Assembly (NCBI RefSeq): GCF_005877905.1
Contig: NZ_SWDV01000030.1
Coordinates: 1 to 64,000, forward strand
Origin: Pseudomonas nicosulfuronedens
Lineage (GTDB): Bacteria; Pseudomonadota; Gammaproteobacteria; Pseudomonadales; Pseudomonadaceae
Reading direction: 5' to 3'
DNA: 64,000 nt
Numbering within the stretch: position 1 is the first letter of the stretch; the number at the start of each line of letters is the position of its first letter. Below the pieces are notes generated by a model. It saw only the letters and a list, made by a program, of their open reading frames with translations. It did not search any database and was not told where the DNA came from. Of this stretch, positions 7,841-20,600 are shown one piece after another. The translations under genes and the position numbers were made by a program.

Positions 7841-8911
7841 ATGGATGCCCGACTGAACTACTACGAGCGCGACCTGCGCTTCATCCCGGCGCAGCACCAG
7901 CCCGCCTGCCTGCTCGACCTGGCGCTCAGCCGCGAACTGGACAGCCATCGCCTGTTGCGTGGCACGGGGCTGTTCCAGGAAGACATCATCGCGGGCCAGC
8001 GGCTGATCAGCGTCGAGCAGTACCTGCGGCTGGTGGACAATTGCCGGCAGGGCAGCGGCGGCGAGGAACTGGGTTTTCTCTTTGGCCAGCGCTTGCTGCC
8101 GGGGCATCAGGGCGCCGCCAGTGGTGCGCTGATGCACGCGGCCAACCTGCAGGAGGCGCTGGAGTTGCTGATCCGCCACCGTGCGCGTTTCAGCCCGCTG
8201 CTTGCACCGCGCCTGCTGGTGGAGGAGCGCGTTGCCTGTCTGTACTGGGTGGATGCCTGCGGTATCGGTGGTGCCCGGCGTTTTCTGGTGGAGAGCGGCA
8301 TGACGGCGGTCACCTCATTGTCACGTTGGCTGTCGGAGGAGCGCCTGCCGTGGAAGTATCTGTTCGCCCATGAACGACCTGACTATATCGAGCAGTACCA
8401 GGCGCACCTGGGGCTCAACCTGCAGTTCGACTGCCATGTCGACGCCATGCTGATCCCCCGCGAATACCTGGTGAAACCCTGGCCGCGCGCCTCACTCACC
8501 GCTGGCCAGGCGGCGCAGCGCGATGCCCGGCGCGAGCAGGACCAACTGGGCCTGCGCGAAGGCGTGCTGGAACATGTGTACCGCCTGCTGCAGCGCGAGG
8601 CCCGCGATCCGCTGAGCCTCGATCAGCTGGCCGAGCGCATGGGCATCAGCCCGGCCACCTGCAAGCGCAAGCTGCAGAAGCACCAGACGCACTTCCAGGC
8701 TGTGCACGATGAGGTGCGCAAGCACGTGGCGCTTTATCTGTACTGGTCACAGGGCTATAGCAACGAGGAAGTCGCGGAGTACCTGCGCTTTACCGACACC
8801 ACCAACTTCCGTCGCTCGTTCAAGCGCTGGACGGGGCGGGTGCCCAGTGCCGTGCGCGACCTGCGACCGGGGCGCGACAGCTGGCAGGAACACCGCGTAA
8901 CGGATAGTTGA
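7841..8911 (+). CDS. AraC family regulator with arabinose-binding-like N-terminal domain
   Basis: This 356-residue regulator has an N-terminal sensor domain of the Arabinose_bd type (about 20-210), as in OruR-like proteins, and a C-terminal AraC double helix-turn-helix (about 245-340, with LAERMGISPATCKRKLQ and the second-helix consensus GYSNEEVAEYLRFTDTTNFRRSFKRWTG). The ATG at 7841 has GAGGTG six bases upstream; the in-frame GTG at 7832 is less likely. It follows the GGDEF gene by 10 bp and precedes mqo on the same strand. Its effector and targets are unknown. Confidence 0.85.
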   Translation: MDARLNYYERDLRFIPAQHQPACLLDLALSRELDSHRLLRGTGLFQEDIIAGQRLISVEQYLRLVDNCRQGSGGEELGFLFGQRLLPGHQGAASGALMHAANLQEALELLIRHRARFSPLLAPRLLVEERVACLYWVDACGIGGARRFLVESGMTAVTSLSRWLSEERLPWKYLFAHERPDYIEQYQAHLGLNLQFDCHVDAMLIPREYLVKPWPRASLTAGQAAQRDARREQDQLGLREGVLEHVYRLLQREARDPLSLDQLAERMGISPATCKRKLQKHQTHFQAVHDEVRKHVALYLYWSQGYSNEEVAEYLRFTDTTNFRRSFKRWTGRVPSAVRDLRPGRDSWQEHRVTDS

Positions 8912-8920
8912 GCGAAACGG

Positions 8921-8947
8921 TTGGTGATGAGGTGCGCTTTCTATAGA
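8921..8947 (+). promoter_or_regulatory. Possible sigma-70 promoter for mqo
   Basis: TTGGTG (8,921-8,926) and TATAGA (8,942-8,947) are separated by 15 bp, two shorter than ideal. It would give a 5' leader of about 250 nt ahead of mqo, containing a small hairpin (AAAGCC, loop GAA, GGCTTT, 8,996-9,010). Weak, pattern-based call. Confidence 0.3.
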
Positions 8948-9204
8948 ATGCGCAAACGTTTCAGCAGACCATGCATCCCTCCCACAACAAAAGCCAAAGC
9001 CGAAGGCTTTGCGTGTCTCTCTGCGCAGGACGTCCCTCATTCCATCAAGCAGGCCTCAGAGCCGGCGGAGGAGGGAACTGAGTCCCGACTCATCCTCGTC
9101 ATCTGTCGCCTTGCCCATCGTTCGCGCCCTGTGCGCGGGGTCCGGCCTTCACGCTGAATGACGCTGGTGGGGAAGGCCAAGCCCTAACGACGAGAAACCT
9201 TTCG

Positions 9205-10839
9205 ATGATCAAGAAAGTTAGCGGGGCGCTGCTGGGCCTCGCTCTGGCAGTGAATTGCGCGCCCGCGTTCGCGGAAACCAAGAAGGTCGATGTGCTGCTG
9301 ATCGGCGGCGGCATCATGAGCACCACCCTGGGCGTCTGGCTCAACGAGCTGGAGCCGGGCTGGAGCATGGAGATGGTCGAGCGCCTGGACGGCGTCGCCC
9401 AGGAAAGCTCCAACGGCTGGAACAACGCCGGCACCGGCCATTCCGCCCTGGCCGAGCTGAACTACACCCCCGAAGATAAAGACGGCAACGTCACCATCGC
9501 CAAGGCGGTGGAGATCAACGAGTCCTTCCAGATCTCCCGTCAGTTCTGGGCCTGGCAGGTGCAGAACGGCGTGCTGAAGAACCCGCGCTCGTTCATCAAC
9601 TCCACCCCGCACATGAGCTTCGTCTGGGGCGACGACAACATCGCCTTCCTCAAGAAGCGCTACGAGGCGCTGCAGGCCAGCCCGCTGTTCCGTGGCATGC
9701 AGTACTCCGAGGACCCGGCGCAGATCGCCAAGTGGGTGCCGCTGATGATGCAGGGCCGCGACCCGGCGCAGAAGATCGCCGCCACCTGGACGCCGATTGG
9801 CACCGATGTGAACTTCGGCGAGATCACCCGCCAGTTCGCCGGCTACCTGCAGACCAAGCCGAACTTCAGCCTGAAGCTCTCCAGCGAAGTCGAGGACATC
9901 ACCCGCAACGACGACGGCACCTGGCGCGTCGAGTACAAGAACCTCAAGGACGGCAGCGTCACCGAAACCGACGCCAGGTTCGTCTTCATCGGCGCCGGCG
10001 GCGGTGCACTGCGTCTGCTGCAGAAATCCGGCATCGAGGAAGCCAAGGACTACGCCGGTTTCCCGGTGGGCGGTTCGTTCCTGGTCACCGAGAACCCGAC
10101 CATTGCCCAGCAGCACCTGGCCAAGGCCTACGGCAAGGCATCGGTCGGCGCTCCGCCGATGTCCGTGCCGCACCTGGACACCCGCGTGCTGGACGGTAAG
10201 CGCGTGATCCTCTTCGGGCCGTTCGCCACCTTCTCCACCAAGTTCCTCAAGGAAGGCTCGTACCTCGACCTGCTGGGCAGCACCAATGTCCACAACGTCT
10301 GGCCGATGACCCGCGTAGGCATCGACGAATACCCGCTGGTGGAATACCTCGCCGGCCAGCTGATGCTGTCTGACGACGACCGCCTCGCCGCCCTGCGCGA
10401 GTACTTCCCGGAGGCCAAGGCCGAGGACTGGCGTCTGTGGCAGGCCGGTCAGCGCGTGCAGATCATCAAGCGAGACGCGGACAAGGGCGGCGTGCTGAAG
10501 CTCGGCACCGAGATCGTCGCTTCCGCCGACGGCAGCATCGCCGGCCTGCTGGGCGCATCGCCGGGCGCTTCCACCGCCGCGCCGATCATGCTCAACGTGC
10601 TGGAGAAGGTGTTCAAGGACAAGCTGGCTACCCCGGAGTGGCAGGCCAAGGTCCACCAGATCGTCCCCAGCTACGGCACCAAGCTCAACGACAGCCCGGA
10701 GAAAACCTTCCAGGAGTGGAGCTACACCGCCAAGGTCCTGCAACTGGACCCGCCGCCGGCCATCGACCAGGCTCCGGCTGCACAGCCGACCGACGCCGCT
10801 CCGGCACCGGAAAAGGCCTCCAGCGATATGGCGCTTTAA
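9205..10839 (+). CDS. mqo: Malate:quinone oxidoreductase with N-terminal signal peptide
   Basis: This 544-residue FAD enzyme should oxidise L-malate to oxaloacetate with electrons passed to the quinone pool, a membrane-associated step of the TCA cycle that many pseudomonads use in place of malate dehydrogenase. The Mqo core begins at about residue 27 with the dinucleotide-binding stretch [21 protein letters not shown], and [20 protein letters not shown] and [11 protein letters not shown] are typical family blocks. It differs from soluble Mqo in having a Sec-type signal peptide (1-23, cleavage near AFA/ET) and an Ala/Pro-rich tail (about 515-540). The gene is monocistronic, with a hairpin terminator downstream. 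Confidence 0.9.
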   Translation: MIKKVSGALLGLALAVNCAPAFAETKKVDVLLIGGGIMSTTLGVWLNELEPGWSMEMVERLDGVAQESSNGWNNAGTGHSALAELNYTPEDKDGNVTIAKAVEINESFQISRQFWAWQVQNGVLKNPRSFINSTPHMSFVWGDDNIAFLKKRYEALQASPLFRGMQYSEDPAQIAKWVPLMMQGRDPAQKIAATWTPIGTDVNFGEITRQFAGYLQTKPNFSLKLSSEVEDITRNDDGTWRVEYKNLKDGSVTETDARFVFIGAGGGALRLLQKSGIEEAKDYAGFPVGGSFLVTENPTIAQQHLAKAYGKASVGAPPMSVPHLDTRVLDGKRVILFGPFATFSTKFLKEGSYLDLLGSTNVHNVWPMTRVGIDEYPLVEYLAGQLMLSDDDRLAALREYFPEAKAEDWRLWQAGQRVQIIKRDADKGGVLKLGTEIVASADGSIAGLLGASPGASTAAPIMLNVLEKVFKDKLATPEWQAKVHQIVPSYGTKLNDSPEKTFQEWSYTAKVLQLDPPPAIDQAPAAQPTDAAPAPEKASSDMAL

Positions 10840-11658
10840 ATTGCCTCGCTGAATAAGCGAGTTCCGAAGGCCAGACTTAAAGTTCGGTCTTCGGAATTCC
10901 TTTATTGAACATCCTCTATTTCGCCATTTGCCGAACTTTAGTCAGGGCGATCTGCCCGGTATAACGCTCGGGCTTCCCGCTTTATCTCTCACTTCCCTTG
11001 ATGTCCGAGTGTCCTGTGAACTGCCGGGCAACTTCGAAACCGCAGATCCTGCCCTGGTGAATTAATGAACAGGGCGAATCCGCGCAATAGTCGAAGTTTT
11101 GCGCTCGCGCCTACGCCGGTGACGAACTGCTATTCGAACCGTGGGAGGCTGGGCCTTTACATTCAATTTTGCATGTCAACCCGTCTGTTTCGCCGCTTCG
11201 CTCTGCGCCGGGCTTCAGCGACCCTCTGGTCTGTGGATTGGCATGACCGTACCGACAGGTTTGCTGGACTCATATTTTCCGACGAACGGTAATTTGTACT
11301 CCAGGGACTACAGTCGTGTAAGCCATTGGCGATAGTCAAACAAGCGACTGAATATTGTCGTGGACGTGTCGGGGCGGCGAAGTGCGACGACCAATTCGCG
11401 ATAGCGGGAGTAAGCCCCGTAAGTGGCGCTGCTTACAGAGAATGTCAATTAATTGTCGAGAGTAAACCGACCTGATATCAGCGCTTATATCTGCGAGTGG
11501 ACAATAAACTCTGAACTTTTCAGCGGGTGCTTAGGTTACTACCTTTCGATTAAACCTTTTGGCCAGGAGCCTTTGAGAGTGCTCCCGGCGCCTTGTACAG
11601 AAGCTGCTATCTCTTTCTGGCCATAAACAAAAAAATATTCCGGTCAGAGGAAGTCAAC
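10840..11658. other. Long gene-free leader upstream of the adhesin gene
   Basis: This 819-bp stretch separates mqo from bapA and is visibly richer in A+T than its surroundings, typical of a regulatory leader. After the mqo terminator I see no convincing ORF; short ones at 11,065-11,335 lack family signal or good codon bias. There is a perfect CTGATATCAG palindrome at 11,472-11,481. A strong AGAGGAAG ribosome-binding site (11,646-11,653) fixes the bapA start. In P. aeruginosa the equivalent bap operon is under the PprAB system, but I cannot identify a PprB site here. Confidence 0.5.
10862..10896 (+). terminator. Rho-independent terminator after mqo
   Basis: Inverted arms TTCCGAAG (10,862-10,869) and CTTCGGAA (10,889-10,896) form an 8-bp stem that extends inward with further pairs and wobbles, followed by TTCCTTTATT. 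It lies 23 bp after the mqo stop. Confidence 0.65.
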
Positions 11659-14600
11659 ATGGCGATCCAGGCGAAGGTCGTGGCATCTCAAGTGCAGGTG
11701 GCCACCGCCACGCAGCAGACGGTACAAGGAAGCATCGTTCTCCAGCAGGCCAGCAACGTGGCCCTGGATGTCACCGCCGACGCGGTCGCCAGCTACCAGC
11801 AGGTTGGTGCGGACCTGGTGGTGCAGCTCAAGGATGGCGAGACCATCCGCATCGCCAATTTCTTCGCCGAAGGGCAGCCGCCCAGCCAGCTTTATCTCGT
11901 GGACGAGAAGGGCGACCTGGTGGTGACCGAACTGGATGCTGTTGCGGCCGACGGCACGCTGATGCCCACCTACGTCTCCGCGCCCATCGACGCCGGCTTT
12001 GAGTCCCTGACCGGTGCCGAGGCCGGCGCTGCGGCAGGTGGCATCGCCGGGCTGGGCACGGCCGGGACCATCCTCGCCGGCGCCGCAGTGATTGCTGGCG
12101 GCGCTGCCATTGCCAGCAGCGGCGGTGGGGGCGGGGGCGGCGGCGGTGGCGGCGGCAGCAACCCTCCAGCGCCCCCCGCGCCGGCGACCGATGTCACGGT
12201 CAGCCCTGATGGCAGCGTGATCACCGGCCGTGCAACGCCGGGTACGACCGTCGAGGTGGATGTCAACGGTGACGGCCAGCCCGACTACACCGCGCCGGTG
12301 GACGGCAACGGCAATTTCCAGATACCGGTCAGCCCGCCATTGAGCAACGGCGAAAATGTCACCGTGGTAGTGCGCGGCCCCAATGGTGGCAGTGCCAGCT
12401 CCGGTACCACCGTCACCGCGCCGGATACCACGGCTCCTGGCGCCGCGACCGGTGTCACGGTGTCGGAAGATGGCAGCAAGGTCAGCGGCAGCGCCGAGCC
12501 TGGTTCCACCGTGAAGGTCGACACCAACGGCGATGGCATCCCCGATGCGACCGGGGTCGCCGGCTCCGACGGGCATTTCGAAATCACCCTGCCCAGCCCG
12601 GTGAACAATGGCCAGGGCGTCACGGTGACGGTCACCGACCCGGCCGGCAACAGCGGACCGGCCACCGTGGTGAGTGCGCCGGATACCACGCCACCGGAGG
12701 CCGCCCATAACCTGGCGATCAGCGCCGACGGTCGTGGCCTTGCGGGTATCGCCGAACCGGGTAGCTCATTGTCCATCGATCTCAACAATGACGGCGTCCC
12801 CGACCTGACCGTGCAGGTCGGTCCCGATGGGCGTTTCAATCTCAGCCTGGAGTCGCCGCTGTCGGCCGGCCAGGTCATTTCCATCATCGTTCGCGACGCC
12901 GCCGGCAACGCCAGCCCGATTGCCACCGTCAGCGCGCCGGGCGGCGGCGTGCCGGCGCCGGTCATCGAGCCGAGCAACGGTCATGTCCTCCAGGGCACGG
13001 CGACTGTGGGCAGCCAGGTCTACCTGAGCAATGCCCAGGGCATCCTGATCGGCGTGGCCCTGGTGGGCGGCGACGGCCACTGGAGCTTCACCCCGCTCAC
13101 GCCGCTGGCCGACGGTACCGTGGTCACTGCCGTAGCACGCGGCCCGCAGGGGGAGAGCGGCCCAGCCAGCGTCACGGTGGATGCGGTGGCTCCGCCCACG
13201 CCCTTGATCACGTCGGGCAATGCCGCCGGGCTGGAAGGTACGGCGGAAGCCGGCGCGACCGTGGTGCTCACCACCGGCAACGGCGCCCCGCTGGCGACCG
13301 TCGTCGCCGACGGCAACGGCCACTGGAGCTACCAGCCCGGCTCACCATTGCCCAATGGCACCCAGGTCACCGTCGTCGCCAGGGACGCGGCCGGCAACCT
13401 CAGCGGCCCGGCGCAGATCACCCTGGATACCCAGCCCCCGGCAGCGCCCACGGTCAACCCGAGCAATGGCGGATTGTTCAGTGGCAGCGCGGAAGCCAAC
13501 AGCACGGTGCTGCTGACCAATGCCTCCGGCCAGGTGATCGGCCAGGCCCAGGTCGACGGCAGCGGCCACTGGCAGTTCTCCTTCAGCCCCCCGCTGGGCG
13601 ACGGTGTGCAGGTCTCGGTCAGCGCCAGGGACGCCGCCGGCAACACCGGGCCGGCGGCCAGCGTCACGGTGGATGCCAGCATTCCCTCGGCGCCCACGGT
13701 CAACCCCAGCAACGGCTTGAGCATCAGTGGCCTGGCGGATGCCGGGGACCGCGTGGAGATCCGCGACGGCAACGGCAACCTGATCGGCTCCGTCACTGCC
13801 GATGGAGGAGGCCACTGGAGCTACACCCCCGGTGCTCAGCTGCCTGACGGCACCCAGTTGCAGGTCGTCGCCGTGGACCCGCTGAGCGGCCACCAGAGCC
13901 CGGTGATCGGGCTGGTCGTTGACGGGGTGGCACCCGTTGCGCCCCAGGTGGACACCAGCAATGGCGCCGTCCTCAGCGGTATCTCCGAACCCGGCAGCCT
14001 GGTCAGCCTCACCGACCCACAGGGCAACCTCATTGCTCAGGTCCGCGCCGACGGCATCAGCGGTGCGTGGTCCTTCACGCCGGGGGCTTCGTTGCCAGAC
14101 GGTACGGTGGTGGTGGTCACCGCCACCGACGCCGCCGGCAACTCCAGCCAGCCCACCAGCGTGGTGGTCGACGCCGCCGCGCCTCCGCCGCCGCAGGTCA
14201 ATGCCAGCAATGGCCTTGTCCTCAGCGGTACGGCCGAACGCGGCGCCACCCTGATCATCCTCGATGCCAACGGCAATCCCATCGGCCAGGTGACCGCCGA
14301 CGCTGCCACCGGGCAGTGGACCTTCACGCCGCCGTCGGCCCTGCCCAACGGCACGCAGGTTTCCGTGGTCGCCCGTGACGCCGCCGGTAACGTCGGCCAG
14401 CCAACCCCCGTGGTCATCGACCGCCAGGTCCCCAATGCCCCGCAGATCGACGCGAGCAACGGCGATGTCCTGCATGGCACCGCCGAGCCGGGCAGCACGG
14501 TGACCCTCACCGACGGCAACGGCAATCCCATCGCCCAGGTTTCCGCCGATCCGGTGACCGGGGACTGGTCATACACGCCGGGTACACCCCTGGGCAATGG

Positions 14601-17600
14601 CACCCAGGTGCTCGCCACCGCGACGGACGCGGCCGGCAACGTCAGCCCGGTGGGGCAGATCACCGTCGACAACCTGGCACCCAATGCCCCCACGGCAGGG
14701 CCAAGCAACGGCACGCAGATCGGCGGCACCGCCGAGCCGGGCAGCACCGTCGTCATCATGGACGCCGCCGGCAACCCCTTGGGCGAGGCGGCGGTGGGGC
14801 TCAATGGAGCCTGGCTGTTCCGCTTCAACCAGGCGCTGCCCAGTGGCTTCGTGCTGCGCCTGGCGGTGCGTGATGCGGCCGGCAACGTTGGTGCGGAAAC
14901 CACCACCACGGTGGACAGCGACCTGACCACGCCGCCCACACCGGATGCGAGCAACGGCAGCGTCATCAGCGGCACCGCCGAGGCCGGCCAGCAGGTGATA
15001 GTGCGCGATGCCAACGGCAATGAAATCGGCCGCACCACGGCCGACGGGAATGGCCACTGGAGTGTCACGCCGGCGACGCCATTGCCCAACGGTTCGGATT
15101 ACCAGGTGGTGGCCGTCGACCCGGTCAGTGGCCATGAAAGCGTACCGGTCACGGGCACCGTGGATGCCGTGGCGCCGGTCGCACCGACCATCAACGGCAG
15201 CACCGGCGTGACGCTGTCGGGCACGGCGGAACCCGGCTCGACCGTCACGCTCAGCGATGGCAACGGCAATCCCATCGCCGTGGCCACGGCCGATGGCAAC
15301 GGGCAGTGGACCTTCACACCCGGTACCGCGCTGCCCAACGGCACGCAGGTGAACGTGACGGCCACCGACGCGGCCGGCAATGTCAGCCAGCCGGCGAGCA
15401 CCACGGTGGATTCCGTGGCGCCGCCGACCCCGCTGGTCGATCCGAGCAATGGCCAGCTCTTCACCGGCACCGCCGAGGCCAACTCCACGGTGATCCTGCG
15501 CGATGCCGGCGGCAATGTGATCGGCCAGGCGCTCGCCGACGCGGGTGGCGTCTGGAGCTTCGCCCCGCAACCGGCGCTGCCCAACGGCACCCAGGTGACG
15601 GTCATGGCCCGCGATGCGGCGGGCAATGAAAGCGGCACGGCGGGTGTGACCGTGGACGCGCAGCCACCGGCCGCGCCGGTGGTCACTCCCAGCACCGGCA
15701 GCGAGCTCAGCGGCACCGCCGAACCCAACGCGCAGGTGGTGGTGATTTCCGCCAATGGCCAGGTGATCGCCGAAGTACCGGTAGGGCCCGACGGCAGCTG
15801 GAGCTACACCCCGAGCACGCCGCTGCCCGATGGTGCGACCCTCAGCGTGGTCGCGGTGGACTCCTCCGGCAACCGCAGCGACACCACCACGCTGACCGTC
15901 GACGCCACGCCGCCGGCAGACCCGCAGGTGAACCCCGGCAACGGCACGCAGATCAGCGGCACCGCCGAACCGGGCAGCACGGTCACGGTGACCGATGCGA
16001 ACAACAACCCGGTGGGCCAGACCACCGCCGACGGCCAGGGCAACTGGAGCATCACCCCGGCATCACCGTTGCCCAATGGCAGCAGCGTAACGGTGGTCGC
16101 CACCGATGCGGCGGGCAATGCCAGCAACGGCACGGTGGTGACCATCGACAGCAGCGCGCCGACGGACCCGACGGCCACGCCAAGCAATGGCACCGTGCTC
16201 AGTGGCACCGGCGAGGAGGGCAGTGTCCTGGTCTTCACTGACGGCGCCGGCAATGTGCTGGGGCAGGTCACCGTCGGTGCGGGCGGCAACTGGACCTTCA
16301 CCCCGGACCAGCCTCTGGCCGACGGCACCGTGGTGACCATCGTCGCCCGCGATGCTGCAGGCAACGAGAGCGGCCCGGTCCAGGTGACGGTGGACTCCAG
16401 CGCGCCCACCACGCCGACCCTCGACCCAAGCAGCGGCAGCGTCCTGGGCGGCACCGGGGAAATCGGCAGTACGGTCATCGTCAGCGTCGCCGGCAGTGAG
16501 GTCGCCCGTGTGCAGGTCGGCCAGGACGGCCGCTGGAGCTACACGCCCGGCAGCCCGTTGGGCGACGGCACGGCCGTCTCGGTGCAGGGCACCGACGCGG
16601 CCGGCAACACCACGCCTGTCGTCAACGGCAGCGTGGACGGCGTCGCTCCCGGCGCGCCGGATATCCTGCCGAGCAACGGCACCACCTTCAGCGGCACCGC
16701 CGAAGCGGGCAGCACCGTCATCCTCAGCGGGCCGGGCGGCGAGATTGGCCGCGCCCTGGTGGATGCCGAGGGCCACTGGACCTACACCGCCACTCCAGCG
16801 GTGGGCAACGGCGTGACCGTCAGCGCAGTCGCACAGGATGCCGCCGGCAACATCAGTGGCAGTGACAGTGTGGTGGTGGACTCCGCTGCGCCCGTCGCCC
16901 CGAGCATCGACCCGAGCAATGGCACGGTGATCACCGGCACCGCCGAGATCGCCAGCACCATTACGCTGGTCTACGCCAACAACGTGCTGATCGGCCAGGC
17001 TACCACCGGCCCGGACGGCAGCTGGACCTTCACCCCGAGTCCGCCCCTGGCCGACGGCACCCGGATCGATGTGATTGCCCAGGATGCTTCCGGCAACGCC
17101 AGCGCCGTGGCGAGCATCGTCATCGATGCCGCGCCCCCGGCGGCGCCAACAGTCGCACCGAGCAACGGCAGCGCACTCAGCGGCACGGCAGAGGTGGGCA
17201 GCACGGTCATCGTCACCACCGCGGGCGGCCAGGAACTGGGCCGCACCACCGCAGGCCCGGACGGCCAGTGGACGCTAAACCCAAGCCCGCAGCCGGGTGA
17301 TGGCGACGTGCTGCAAGTCATCGCGCGGGACGCCGCAGGCAACCAGAGCACGCCGGCCAGCGTCACCATCGATGCAGACCCGCCTGCCGCACCGACCCTC
17401 AGCGCCAGCAACGGCGAAGTGCTCAGCGGCACGGCGGAGGCGGGCAGCACCGTCTTGCTGAGCGTGGGTGGCACTGCCATCGGCCAGACCACGGCGGATG
17501 CCAGTGGGCACTGGACCTTCACACCGGCCAGCCCGATCGCCGACACGACCCTGGTGACTGCCCTGGCCCGCGATGCGGCGGGCAACATCAGCCCGCCAGC

Positions 17601-20600
17601 GACGGTGACGGTGGACGCCACGCTGCCGAGTGCGCCGATCATCTCTCCCAGCGATGGCAGCGTGATCAGCGGGACCGCGGAGCCCAACGTCATCGTGCGC
17701 ATTCTCGATGGCAACGGCGTGATGCTGATCGAAGTTGGCGCCGGTAGCGACGGCAAGTGGAGCTGGACGCCGCCCTCGAAGCTCCCCGATGGCACACAAA
17801 TTTCCGCCGTGGCGGTGGAGGGCGGGCAGGTCAGCGGTGAAACCAGCATCACCATCGATGGCCTTGCGCCCGGCGCTCCCACCGTTGATCCGAGCAATGG
17901 CACCGCTCTCAGTGGTACTGCCGAGGCCGGCAGCACCGTGATCCTCAGCGATGGCAACGGCAACCCGGTGGGGCAGGTCACCGCCGACGCCAGCGGGCAC
18001 TGGAGCTTCTCGCCCGCCGCGCCGCTGGCCAACGGCACGGTGGTCAATGCCGTGGCGCAGGACGCCGCCGGCAACACCAGCCAACCCGCCAGCACCACGG
18101 TGGATGCGCTGGCACCGGCCGCACCAACCATCGACGCCAGCAACGGCAACGTCCTCACCGGCAGCGCCGAACCGGGGGCCACGGTCATCCTCATCGACGG
18201 CAACGGCAACCCCATCGGCCAGGTGATTGCCAATGCCGGCACCGGGCAGTGGAGTTTCACGCCCAACCCACCGCTGCTCGGCGGTACCACAGTGATCTCC
18301 ATCGCCCAGGATGCCGCCGGCAACACCAGCGGCCCGGCCAGCACCCAGGTGGACACCACCGCGCCGACCACGCCGACCATCCTGCCCAGCAACGGCACTG
18401 TGCTCAGCGGCACCGGCGAGGCCGGTTCGAGCATCGTGCTCACTGACGGTAACGGCAACTCGATCGCCCAGGTCAGCGTCGATGGCAACGGCAAGTGGAG
18501 CTTCACGCCGTCGACGATGTTGCCCAATGGCACGACGGTGAATGCCGTGTCGGTGGACGCCGCCGGCAACCAGAGCGCCTCGGTCAGCACCACCGTGGAC
18601 ACCACCGCCCCGGCCGACCCCACCATCAACCTGAGCAACGGCACGCTGCTGACCGGCACCGCCGAAGCGAATGCGCTGGTACTGCTCACCGATGGCAATG
18701 GCAACGCCATCGGCCAGGTACGCGCGGGTGCCAACGGCGCCTGGAGCCTGGCGGTGAGCCCGGCGCTGGCCAACGGTACGCAGGTGATTGCCCAGGCCAA
18801 GGATGCCGCCGGCAACACCAGCGGCACGGTGAGCACGACCGTGGACTCGGTCGCGCCCGCCGCACCGACCATCGCGGCGAGCAACGGCACCGAGCTGCAC
18901 GGCACCGCCGAGATCAACGCCACCGTCATCCTCACCGACGGCAACGGCAACCTGATCGGCCAGGCCACGGCCAACGGCAGCGGCAACTGGAGCTTCACAC
19001 CCGGTACCCCGTTGGCCAATGGCACCGTGGTGAACGCAGTGGCGCAGGATGCCACCGGCAACACCAGCGGCCCGGTCAGCACCACGGTCGACAACCTGGC
19101 GCCGCCGACCCCGACCATTGACGCCAGCAACGGCACGCTGCTCGAAGGGACCGCCGAGGCCAACGCCACGGTGATTCTCACCGACGGCAACGGCAATCCC
19201 ATCGGCCAGGTCAGCGCCAATGGGGCGGGGCAGTGGTCCTTCGCACCCGGCACAGCGCTGCCCGATGGCACCGTGGTCAACGTCGTGGCGCGGGATGCTG
19301 CCGGCAATACCAGCGGCTCAGCCAGCACCACGGTGGACGCCGTGGCGCCGGCCGTCCCGACCATTGCCCCGAGCAATGGCGTGCATATCACCGGTACCGC
19401 CACGGCCGGCGTTACCGTGGTGCTCACCGATGGCGGCGGCAATCCCATCGGCACCGCCGTCGCCGACAGCGCCGGCAACTGGTCCTTCGATCCGGCCACG
19501 CCGCTGGGCAATGGCGTGGTCATCCAGGCCGCCACGCGCGATGCGGTCGGGAATACCAGTGCAGCGGTCAGCACCACCGTCGACAACGTCGCGCCGCCGC
19601 CACCGACCATCGAGCCCAGCGATGGCACCGTGCTGAGCGGTACCGCCGAAATCAACGCCACCGTCATCCTGCGCGATGGCAACGGCAACTTCATCGGCAC
19701 TACCCAGGCCAACGGTAGCGGCGACTGGACATTCAGTCCCAGCCCGGCGCTGGCCAACGGCACCACGGTCACCGCCGTGGCCCAGGACGCCGCCGGCAAC
19801 AGTAGCGGCCCTGCGTCCACCGTGGTCGACAGCCAGGCGCCCGAGCCACCGGTGGTCGACCCCAGCAATGGCACGCTGCTCAGCGGCAGCGCCGAACTGG
19901 GCGTCACCGTGGTGCTCAGCGTGAATGGTGTGGAACTGGCGCGGGTTGCGGTGCAGGCCGATGGGACCTGGTCCTTCCCGGTACCCTCGGCGCTGGCCAA
20001 CGGCACGGTGGTGGATGTGCTGACGGTGGACGCCACGGGCAACCTGAGTGCCAGCGTCAGCGTCACCATCGACGCCCTGGCGCCAGCGGTACCCACCGTT
20101 ACGCCCAGCGATGGCTCCGTACTCGCCGGCACCGCGGAAGCCAACGCCACGGTCATCCTGCGCGATGGCTTCGGCAACCTGATCGTCGAAGTGAAGGCCG
20201 ATGCCAATGGCAACTGGCATTACGTGCCGGGCTCACCGCTGGGCAACGGTCTGGAAGTGGTGATCAGCGCCCGTGACGCGGTAGGCAACGAAGGCCTGGC
20301 GACCAGCGTGGTCATCGACTCCAGCCTGCCGGCCGTGCCGGTCATCACACCGAGCAACGGCACAGTGATCAGCGGCACCGCCGAAGCCAACGTCACTATC
20401 CTGCTGAGCGTCGACGGTGTGTTCGTCGGCCAAGTGACGGCGCAAGCCAACGGCAGCTGGAGCTTCACGCCTGCAGCGCCGCTCGCCGATGGCGCGGTGA
20501 TCAGCGCCGTGGCGCGCGACGCCAGCAGCAACCTCAGCGGCGCCGCGACCCTGGTGGTCGATGCGCTGGCACCGAACGTACCGGTGGTCTCGCCGAGCAA

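Noticed and set aside
11065-11335. Small ORFs in the bapA leader
   Set aside because: No domain signal, weak codon bias and no good ribosome-binding site; the region is better read as regulatory.
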